A DNA stretch of 64,000 bases from NCBI GenBank assembly GCA_037783415.1, contig JAZGTN010000054.1, positions 2,170,001 through 2,234,000 of the forward strand. Reading direction: 5' to 3'. Source of the stretch: Leptasterias polaris (taxonomy: Eukaryota > Echinodermata > Asteroidea > Forcipulatida > Asteriidae). The notes under the pieces are model-generated. The model saw only the letters and a list, made by a program, of their open reading frames with translations, was not told the origin of the DNA and ran no database searches. Every line of letters begins with the position of its first letter. Positions within the stretch are counted from its first letter, which is position 1. This document shows, in pieces, positions 1 through 9,905 of the stretch. Both the position numbers and the translations under genes were made by a program.

Positions 1-200
1 CAGAATGCGCTGAGATTAATTCTTTACTAAGAAACATGGGTGTACTGAACAAACTGGTTGATTCTGAGCGTATTCTGAGACGAAAAAAATTCAAACCCCT
101 CAAAACGCGCTGAGATTAATTCTTTACTAAGAAACATGGGTGTACTGAACAAACTGGTTGATTCTTAGCGTATTCTGAGAGGAAAAAAATTCAAACCCCT

Positions 201-300
201 CAAAACGCGCTGAGATTAATTCTTTACTAAGAAACATGGGTGTACTGAACAAACTGGTTGATTCTGAGCGTATTCTGAGACGAAAAAAATTCAAACCCCT
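201..300 (+). repeat. Reference monomer (type B) with internal landmarks
   Basis: This unit is the commonest type and serves as reference. Landmarks by monomer position: CpG-rich head (ACGCGC, 5-10); a nearly invariant AT-rich core (15-36); CATGGG (35-40); GTAC (42-45); an imperfect 18-bp dyad GAA-N2-AAC-N2-GTT-N2-TTC (47-64); an 8-bp direct repeat ATTCTGAG at 61-68 and 72-79; a 7-A tract (83-89) followed by AAA (93-95) and, in the next unit, AAAA (2-5). GC is 38 of 100 bases and the shown strand is A-rich (36 A against 26 T). Diagnostic variation falls mainly at positions 3, 5, 6, 9, 11, 14, 37-40, 49, 56, 60, 66 and 71-76. I do not recognise this satellite family. Confidence 0.9.
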
Positions 301-900
301 CAGAATGCGCTGAGATTAATTCTTTACTAAGAAACATGGGTGTACTGAACAAACTGGTTTATTCTGAGCGTATTCTGAGACGAAAAAAATTCAAACCCCT
401 CAAAACGCGCTGAGATTAATTCTTTACTAAGAAACATGGGTGTACTGAACAAACTGGTTGATTCTGAGCGTATTCTGAGACGAAAAAAATTCAAACCCCT
501 CAAAACGCGCTGAGATTAATTCTTTACTAAGAAACATGGGTGTACTGAACAAACTGGTTGATTCTGAGCGTATTCTGAGACGAAAAAAATTCAAACCCCT
601 CAAAACGCGCTGAGATTAATTCTTTACTAAGAAACATGGGTGTACTGAACAAACTGGTTGATTCTGAGCGTGATCGGAGACGAAAAAAATTCAAACCCCT
701 CAGAACGCGCTGAGATTAATTCTTTACTAAGAAACATGGGTGTACTGAACAAACTGGTTGATTCTGAGCGTATTCTGAGACGAAAAAAATTCAAACCCCT
801 CAAAACGCGCTGAGATTAATTCTTTACTAAGAAACATGGGTGTACTGAACAAACTGGTTGATTCTGAGCGTGATCGGAGACGAAAAAAATTCAAACCCCT

Positions 901-999
901 CAGAATGCGCTGAGATTAATTCTTTACTAAGAAACATGGGTGTACTGAACAACTGGTTGATTCTGAGCGTATTCTGAGACGAAAAAAATTCAAACCCCT
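901..999 (+). repeat. 99-bp monomer (one A lost from AAA at 51-53)
   Basis: The reference AACAAACTGG reads AACAACTGG here, so the unit is 99 bp. The same deletion is present at 10,806-10,904, which ties the two block I copies together. The next unit (1000-1100) has eight As instead of seven and restores the phase. Confidence 0.9.
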
Positions 1000-1801
1000 C
1001 AAAACGCGCTGAGATTAATTCTTTACTAAGAAACATGGGTGTACTGAACAAACTGGTTGATTCTGAGCGTATTCTGAGACGAAAAAAAATTCAAACCCCT
1101 CAAAACGCGCTGAGATTAATTCTTTACTAAGAAACATGGTTGTACTGAACAAACTGGTTGATTCTGAGCGTATTCTGAGACGAAAAAAATTCAAACCCCT
1201 CAAAACGCGCTGAGATTAATTCTTTACTAAGAAACATGGGTGTACTGAACAAACTGGTTGATTCTGAGCGTATTCTGAGACGAAAAAAATTCAAACCCCT
1301 CAAAACGCGCTGAGATTAATTCTTTACTAAGAAACATGGGTGTACTGAACAAACTGGTTGATTCTGAGCGTATTCTGAGACGAAAAAAATTCAAACCCCT
1401 CAAAATGCGCTGAGATTAATTCTTTACTAAGAAACATGGGTGTACTGAACAAACTGGTTGATTCTGAGCGTATTCTGAGACGAAAAAAAATTCAAACCCC
1501 TCAAAACGCGCTGAGATTAATTCTTTACTAAGAAACATGGTTGTACTGAACAAACTGGTTGATTCTGAGCGTATTCTGAGACGAAAAAAATTCAAACCCC
1601 TCAAAACGCGCTGAGATTAATTCTTTACTAAGAAACATGGGTGTACTGAACAAACTGGTTGATTCTGAGCGTATTCTGAGACGAAAAAAATTCAAACCCC
1701 TCAAAACGCGCTGAGATTAATTCTTTACTAAGAAACATGGGTGTACTGAACAAACTGGTTGATTCTGAGCGTATTCTGAGACGAAAAAAATTCAAACCCC
1801 T

Positions 1802-1901
1802 CAAAATGCGCTGAGATTAATTCTTTACTAAGAAACAAGGGTGTACTGAACAAACTGGTTGATTCTTAGCGTATTCTGAGACGAAAAAAATTCAAACCCC
1901 T
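1802..1901 (+). repeat. Example type-C monomer (CAAGG/CTTAGC)
   Basis: Type C combines T at position 6 (caaaatg), A at 37 (ACAAGG instead of ACATGG) and T at 66 (TTCTTAGCG). The last two changes almost always travel together, so C behaves as a distinct lineage. It is usually followed by D, and the trio C-D-E recurs throughout the window. The a37 change removes the CATG that most other monomers have at 35-38. Confidence 0.9.
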
Positions 1902-2001
1902 CAAAACGCGCTGAGATTAATTCTTTACTAAGAAACATGGGTGTACTGAACAAACTGGTTGATTCTGAGCGAATTCTGAGACGAAAAAAATTCAAACCCC
2001 T
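1902..2001 (+). repeat. Example type-D monomer carrying an EcoRI site
   Basis: This unit equals the reference except for T to A at position 71, which turns CGTATTC into CGAATTC and creates GAATTC at 1971-1976. The same a71 change occurs in types D, FD and GD and in forms of E, L and M. By eye roughly 140 of the 640 monomers carry it. It is one of the most informative HOR markers because it also occurs as a tail joined to several different heads. Confidence 0.9.
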
Positions 2002-4401
2002 CAGAATGCGCTGAAATTAATTCTTTACTAAGAAACATGGGTGTACTGAACAAACTGGTTGATTCTGAGCGTATTCTGAGACGAAAAAAATTCAAACCCC
2101 TCAAAATGCGCTGAGATTAATTCTTTACTAAGAAACAAGGGTGTACTGAACAAACTGGTTGATTCTTAGCGTATTCTGAGACGAAAAAAATTCAAACCCC
2201 TCAAAACGCGCTGAGATTAATTCTTTACTAAGAAACATGGGTGTACTGAACAAACTGGTTGATTCTGAGCGAATTCTGAGACGAAAAAAATTCAAACCCC
2301 TCAGAATGCGCTGAAATTAATTCTTTACTAAGAAACATGGGTGTACTGAACAAACTGGTTGATTCTGAGCGTATTCTGAGACGAAAAAAATTCAAACCCC
2401 TCAGAATGCGCTGAGATTAATTCTTTACTAAGAAACATGGGTGTACTGAACAAACTGGTTGATTCTGAGCGTATTCTGAGACGAAAAAAATTCAAACCCC
2501 TCAAAACGCGCTGAGATTAATTCTTTACTAAGAAACATGGGTGTACTGAACAAACTGGTTGATTCTGAGCGTATTCTGAGACGAAAAAAATTCAAACCCC
2601 TCAAAATGCGCTGAGATTAATTCTTTACTAAGAAACAAGGGTGTACTGAACAAACTGGTTGATTCTTAGCGTATTCTGAGACGAAAAAAATTCAAACCCC
2701 TCAAAACGCGCTGAGATTAATTCTTTACTAAGAAACATGGGTGTACTGAACAAACTGGTTGATTCTGAGCGTATTCTGAGACGAAAAAAATTCAAACCCC
2801 TCAAAATGCGCTGAGATTAATTCTTTACTAAGAAACAAGGGTGTACTGAACAAACTGGTTGATTCTTAGCGTATTCTGAGACGAAAAAAATTCAAACCCC
2901 TCAAAACGCGCTGAGATTAATTCTTTACTAAGAAACATGGGTGTACTGAACAAACTGGTTGATTCTGAGCGTATTCTGAGACGAAAAAAATTCAAACCCC
3001 TCAAAATGCGCTGAGATTAATTCTTTACTAAGAAACAAGGGTGTACTGAACAAACTGGTTGATTCTTAGCGTATTCTGAGACGAAAAAAATTCAAACCCC
3101 TCAAAACGCGCTGAGATTAATTCTTTACTAAGAAACATGGGTGTACTGAACAAACTGGTTGATTCTGAGCGAATTCTGAGACGAAAAAAATTCAAACCCC
3201 TCAGAATGCGCTGAAATTAATTCTTTACTAAGAAACATGGGTGTACTGAACAAACTGGTTGATTCTGAGCGTATTCTGAGACGAAAAAAATTCAAACCCC
3301 TCAAAATGCGCTGAGATTAATTCTTTACTAAGAAACAAGGGTGTACTGAACAAACTGGTTGATTCTTAGCGTATTCTGAGACGAAAAAAATTCAAACCCC
3401 TCAAAACGCGCTGAGATTAATTCTTTACTAAGAAACATGGGTGTACTGAACAAACTGGTTGATTCTGAGCGAATTCTGAGACGAAAAAAATTCAAACCCC
3501 TCAGAATGCGCTGAAATTAATTCTTTACTAAGAAACATGGGTGTACTGAACAAACTGGTTGATTCTGAGCGTATTCTGAGACGAAAAAAATTCAAACCCC
3601 TCAGAATGCGCTGAGATTAATTCTTTACTAAGAAACATGGGTGTACTGAACAAACTGGTTGATTCTGAGCGTATTCTGAGACGAAAAAAATTCAAACCCC
3701 TCAAAACGCGCTGAGATTAATTCTTTACTAAGAAACATGGGTGTACTGAACAAACTGGTTGATTCTGAGCGTATTCTGAGACGAAAAAAATTCAAACCCC
3801 TCAAAATGCGCTGAGATTAATTCTTTACTAAGAAACAAGGGTGTACTGAACAAACTGGTTGATTCTTAGCGTATTCTGAGACGAAAAAAATTCAAACCCC
3901 TCAAAACGCGCTGAGATTAATTCTTTACTAAGAAACATGGGTGTACTGAACAAACTGGTTGATTCTGAGCGTATTCTGAGACGAAAAAAATTCAAACCCC
4001 TCAAAATGCGCTGAGATTAATTCTTTACTAAGAAACAAGGGTGTACTGAACAAACTGGTTGATTCTTAGCGTATTCTGAGACGAAAAAAATTCAAACCCC
4101 TCAAAACGCGCTGAGATTAATTCTTTACTAAGAAACATGGGTGTACTGAACAAACTGGTTGATTCTGAGCGAATTCTGAGACGAAAAAAATTCAAACCCC
4201 TCAGAATGCGCTGAAATTAATTCTTTACTAAGAAACATGGGTGTACTGAACAAACTGGTTGATTCTGAGCGTATTCTGAGACGAAAAAAATTCAAACCCC
4301 TCAAAACGCGCTGAGATTAATTCTTTACTAAGAAACATGGGTGTACTGAACAAACTGGTTGATTCTGAGCGTATTCTGAGACGAAAAAAATTCAAACCCC
4401 T

Positions 4402-4501
4402 CACAACGCGCTGAGATTAATTCTTTACTAAGAAACATGGGTGTACTGAACAAACTGGTTGATTCTTAGCGTATTCTGAGACGAAAAAAATTCAAACCCC
4501 T
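4402..4501 (+). repeat. Hybrid F-head/C-tail monomer
   Basis: The head is type F (cacaac) and position 37 is T, but position 66 is T as in type C. The unit is followed by D and E(c). The related block at 8,006 has a full F unit followed by a full C unit and then D and E(c). The block I copy at 14,307 has F followed by C, D, E. This monomer therefore looks like F and C fused by unequal exchange between positions 38 and 65, with loss of 100 bp. Marker resolution cannot place the exchange more exactly. Confidence 0.75.
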
Positions 4502-7500
4502 CAAAACGCGCTGAGATTAATTCTTTACTAAGAAACATGGGTGTACTGAACAAACTGGTTGATTCTGAGCGAATTCTGAGACGAAAAAAATTCAAACCCC
4601 TCAGAATGCGCTGAAATTAATTCTTTACTAAGAAACATGGGTGTACTGAACAAACTGGTTGATTCTGAGCGTATTCTGAGACGAAACAAATTCAAACCCC
4701 TCAAAACGCGCTGAGATTAATTCTTTACTAAGAAACATGGGTGTACTGAACAAACTGGTTGATTCTGAGCGAATTCTGAGACGAAAAAAATTCAAACCCC
4801 TCAGAATGCGCTGAAATTAATTCTTTACTAAGAAACATGGGTGTACTGAACAAACTGGTTGATTCTGAGCGTATTCTGAGACGAAAAAAATTCAAACCCC
4901 TCAAAACGCGCTGAGATTAATTCTTTACTAAGAAACATGGGTGTACTGAACAAACTCGTTGATTCTGAGCGTATTCTGAGACGAAAAAAATTCAAACCCC
5001 TCAAAACGCGCTGAGATTAATTCTTTACTAAGAAACATGGGTGTACTGAACAAACTGGTTGATTCTGAGCGTATTCTGAGACGAAAAAAATTCAAACCCC
5101 TCAAAACGCGCTGAGATTAATTCTTTACTAAGAAACATGGGTGTACTGAACAAACTGGTTGATTCTGAGCGTATTCTGAGACGAAAAAAATTCAAACCCC
5201 TCAAAACGCGCTGAGATTAATTCTTTACTAAGAAACATGGGTGTACTGAACAAACTGGTTGATTCTGAGCGAATTCTGAGACGAAAAAAATTCAAACCCC
5301 TCAGAATGCGCTGAAATTAATTCTTTACTAAGAAACATGGGTGTACTGAACAAACTGGTTGATTCTGAGCGTATTCTGAGACGAAAAAAAATTCAAACCC
5401 CTCAGAATGCGCTGAGATTAATTCTTTACTAAGAAACATGGGTGTACTGAACAAACTGGTTGATTCTGAGCGTATTCTGAGACGAAAAAAATTCAAACCC
5501 CTCAAAACGCGCTGAGATTAATTCTTTACTAAGAAACATGGGTGTACTGAACAAACTGGTTGATTCTGAGCGTATTCTGAGACGAAAAAAATTCAAACCC
5601 CTCAAAACGCGCTGAGATTAATTCTTTACTAAGAAACATGGGTGTACTGAACAAACTCGTTGATTCTGAGCGTATTCTGAGACGAAAAAAATTCAAACCC
5701 CTCAAAACGCGCTGAGATTAATTCTTTACTAAGAAACATGGGTGTACTGAACAAACTGGTTGATTCTGAGCGTATTCTGAGACGAAAAAAATTCAAACCC
5801 CTCAAAACGCGCTGAGATTAATTCTTTACTAAGAAACATGGGTGTACTGAACAAACTGGTTGATTCTGAGCGTATTCTGAGACGAAAAAAATTCAAACCC
5901 CTCAAAACGCGCTGAGATTAATTCTTTACTAAGAAACATGGGTGTACTGAACAAACTGGTTGATTCTGAGCGAATTCTGAGACGAAAAAAATTCAAACCC
6001 CTCAGAATGCGCTGAAATTAATTCTTTACTAAGAAACATGGGTGTACTGAACAAACTGGTTGATTCTGAGCGTATTCTGAGACGAAAAAAAATTCAAACC
6101 CCTCAGAATGCGCTGAGATTAATTCTTTACTAAGAAACATGGGTGTACTGAACAAACTGGTTGATTCTGAGCGTATTCTGAGACGAAAAAAATTCAAACC
6201 CCTCAAAACGCGCTGAGATTAATTCTTTACTAAGAAACATGGGTGTACTGAACAAACTGGTTGATTCTGAGCGTATTCTGAGACGAAAAAAATTCAAACC
6301 CCTCAAAATGCGCTGAGATTAATTCTTTACTAAGAAACAAGGGTGTACTGAACAAACTGGTTGATTCTTAGCGTATTCTGAGACGAAAAAAATTCAAACC
6401 CTTCAAAACGCGCTGAGATTAATTCTTTACTAAGAAACATGGGTGTACTGAACAAACTGGTTGATTCTGAGCGAATTCTGAGACGAAAAAAAATTCAAAC
6501 CCCTCAGAATGCGCTGAAATTAATTCTTTACTAAGAAACATGGGTGTACTGAACAAACTGGTTGATTCTGAGCGTATTCTGAGACGAAAAAAATTCAAAC
6601 CCCTCAAAACGCGCTGAGATTAATTCTTTACTAAGAAACATGGGTGTACTGAACAAACTCGTTGATTCTGAGCGTATTCTGAGACGAAAAAAATTCAAAC
6701 CCCTCAAAACGCGCTGAGATTAATTCTTTACTAAGAAACATGGGTGTACTGAACAAACTGGTTGATTCTGAGCGTATTCTGAGACGAAAAAAATTCAAAC
6801 CCCTCAAAACGCGCTGAGATTAATTCTTTACTAAGAAACATGGGTGTACTGAACAAACTGGTTGATTCTGAGCGTGATCGGAGACGAAAAAAATTCAAAC
6901 CCCTCAGAATGCGCTGAGATTAATTCTTTACTAAGAAACATGGGTGTACTGAACAAACTGGTTGATTCTGAGCGTATTCTGAGACGAAAAAAATTCAAAC
7001 CCCTCAAAACGCGCTGAGATTAATTCTTTACTAAGAAACATGGGTGTACTGAACAAACTGGTTGATTCTTAGCGTATTCTGAGAGGAAAAAAATTCAAAC
7101 CCCTCAAAACGCGCTGAGATTAATTCTTTACTAAGAAACATGGGTGTACTGAACAAACTGGTTGATTCTGAGCGTATTCTGAGACGAAAAAAATTCAAAC
7201 CCCTCAGAATGCGCTGAGATTAATTCTTTACTAAGAAACATGGGTGTACTGAACAAACTGGTTTATTCTGAGCGTATTCTGAGACGAAAAAAATTCAAAC
7301 CCCTCAAAACGCGCTGAGATTAATTCTTTACTAAGAAACATGGGTGTACTGAACAAACTGGTTGATTCTGAGCGTATTCTGAGACGAAAAAAATTCAAAC
7401 CCCTCAAAACGCGCTGAGATTAATTCTTTACTAAGAAACATGGGTGTACTGAACAAACTGGTTGATTCTGAGCGAATTCTGAGACGAAAAAAATTCAAAC

Positions 7501-9905
7501 CCCTCAAAACGCGCTGAGATTAATTCTTTACTAAGAAACATGGGTGTACTGAACAAACTGGTTGATTCTGAGCGAATTCTGAGACGAAAAAAATTCAAAC
7601 CCCTCAGAATGCACTGAAATTAATTCTTTACTAAGAAACATGGGTGTACTGAACAAACTGGTTGATTCTGAGCGTATTCTGAGACGAAAAAAATTCAAAC
7701 CCCTCAGAATGCGCAGAGATTAATTCTTTACTAAGAAACATGGGTGTACTGAACAAACTGGTTGATTCTGAGCGTATTCTGAGACGAAAAAAATTCAAAC
7801 CCCTCAGAATGCGCAGAGATTAATTCTTTACTAAGAAACATGGGTGTACTGAACAAACTGGTTGATTCTGAGCGTATTCTGAGACGAAAAAAAATTCAAA
7901 CCCCTCAGAATGCGCTGAGATTAATTCTTTACTAAGAAACATGGGTGTACTGAACAAACTGGTTGATTCTGAGCGTATTCTGAGACGAAAAAAAATCAAA
8001 CCCCTCACAACGCGCTGAGATTAATTCTTTACTAAGAAACATGGGTGTACTGAACAAACTGGTTGATTCTGATCGTATTCTGAGACGAAAAAAATTCAAA
8101 CCCCTCAAAATGCGCTGAGATTAATTCTTTACTAAGAAACAAGGGTGTACTGAACAAACTGGTTGATTCTTAGCGTATTCTGAGACGAAAAAAATTCAAA
8201 CCCCTCAAAACGCGCTGAGATTAATTCTTTACTAAGAAACATGGGTGTACTGAACAAACTGGTTGATTCTGAGCGAATTCTGAGACGAAAAAAATTCAAA
8301 CCCCTCAGAATGCGCTGAAATTAATTCTTTACTAAGAAACATGGGTGTACTGAACAAACTGGTTGATTCTGAGCGTATTCTGAGACGAAACAAATTCAAA
8401 CCCCTCAAAACGCGCTGAGATTAATTCTTTACTAAGAAACATGGGTGTACTGAACAAACTGGTTGATTCTGAGCGAATTCTGAGACGAAAAAAATTCAAA
8501 CCCCTCAGAATGCGCTGAAATTAATTCTTTACTAAGAAACATGGGTGTACTGAACAAACTGGTTGATTCTGAGCGTATTCTGAGACGAAAAAAATTCAAA
8601 CCCCTCAAAACGCGCTGAGATTAATTCTTTACTAAGAAACATGGGTGTACTGAACAAACTCGTTGATTCTGAGCGTATTCTGAGACGAAAAAAATTCAAA
8701 CCCCTCAAAACGCGCTGAGATTAATTCTTTACTAAGAAACATGGGTGTACTGAACAAACTGGTTGATTCTGAGCGTATTCTGAGACGAAAAAAATTCAAA
8801 CCCCTCAAAACGCGCTGAGATTAATTCTTTACTAAGAAACATGGGTGTACTGAACAAACTGGTTGATTCTGAGCGTATTCTGAGACGAAAAAAATTCAAA
8901 CCCCTCAAAACGCGCTGAGATTAATTCTTTACTAAGAAACATGGGTGTACTGAACAAACTGGTTGATTCTGAGCGAATTCTGAGACGAAAAAAATTCAAA
9001 CCCCTCAGAATGCGCTGAAATTAATTCTTTACTAAGAAACATGGGTGTACTGAACAAACTGGTTGATTCTGAGCGTATTCTGAGACGAAAAAAATTCAAA
9101 CCCCTCAGAATGCGCTGAGATTAATTCTTTACTAAGAAACATGGGTGTACTGAACAAACTGGTTGATTCTGAGCGTATTCTGAGACGAAAAAAATTCAAA
9201 CCCCTCAAAACGCGCTGAGATTAATTCTTTACTAAGAAACATGGGTGTACTGAACAAACTGGTTGATTCTGAGCGTATTCTGAGACGAAAAAAATTCAAA
9301 CCCCTCAAAATGCGCTGAGATTAATTCTTTACTAAGAAACAAGGGTGTACTGAACAAACTGGTTGATTCTTAGCGTATTCTGAGACGAAAAAAATTCAAA
9401 CCCCTCAAAACGCGCTGAGATTAATTCTTTACTAAGAAACATGGGTGTACTGAACAAACTGGTTGATTCTGAGCGAATTCTGAGACGAAAAAAATTCAAA
9501 CCCCTCAGAATGCGCTGAAATTAATTCTTTACTAAGAAACATGGGTGTACTGAACAAACTGGTTGATTCTGAGCGTATTCTGAGACGAAAAAAATTCAAA
9601 CCCCTCAAAACGCGCTGAGATTAATTCTTTACTAAGAAACATGGGTGTACTGAACAAACTCGTTGATTCTGAGCGTATTCTGAGACGAAAAAAATTCAAA
9701 CCCCTCAAAACGCGCTGAGATTAATTCTTTACTAAGAAACATGGGTGTACTGAACAAACTGGTTGATTCTGAGCGTATTCTGAGACGAAAAAAATTCAAA
9801 CCCCTCAAAACGCGCTGAGATTAATTCTTTACTAAGAAACATGGGTGTACTGAACAAACTGGTTGATTCTGAGCGTGATCGGAGACGAAAAAAATTCAAA
9901 CCCCT
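4502..9905 (+). repeat. Nested duplications between the block I copies
   Basis: This stretch is built from repeated strings. D, E(gaaacaaattc), D, E, B(c56), B, B, D, E, A, B at 4,502 recurs at 8,206. D, E, A, B, C, D, E, B(c56), B, B(GATCGG), A, B(g81), B, A(t60), B at 5,903-7,404 recurs at 8,906-10,405. The c56 change (AAACTCGTT) occurs at 4,902, 5,603, 6,605, 8,606 and 9,606 and I saw it nowhere else. A short D, D, K, L, L, A, F run at 7,405-8,105 brings in K and L types that otherwise belong to the right part of the window. Several units here have eight As (5,302; 6,003; 6,404; 7,805). No gene is present. Confidence 0.85.

Larger units (their letters stand above)
1..4401 (+). repeat. Block I, copy 1 (44 monomers)
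   Basis: The monomer order is A, B(t66,g81), B, A(t60), B, B, B(GATCGG), B(cagaac), B(GATCGG), A(99 bp), B(8A), I, B, B, A-like(8A), I, B, B, then C-D-E sets mixed with A-B-C. The same order, including the rare markers, the 99-bp unit at 901-999 and the 8-A units at 1000 and 1401, recurs at 9,906-14,306. Two shared length variants plus shared private substitutions show common descent of the whole block, not chance similarity. The left limit is unknown because the block starts before or at the window edge. Nothing other than monomers is present. Confidence 0.9.

Noticed and set aside
265..283. CENP-B box on the minus strand
   Set aside because: TTTCGTCTCAGAATACG keeps TTCG and the central A but none of the CGGG half, so only five of nine core bases match.
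283..289. The A7/T7 tract as a transcription terminator
   Set aside because: It occurs in every monomer without a preceding hairpin and belongs to the repeat consensus. There is no transcription unit to terminate.
255..376. Pol III A and B boxes (SINE or tRNA-like origin)
   Set aside because: GGTTGATTC resembles a B box lacking one C, and TAGCGTATTCTG in type C weakly resembles an A box, but their order and spacing are wrong and no tRNA fold is visible.
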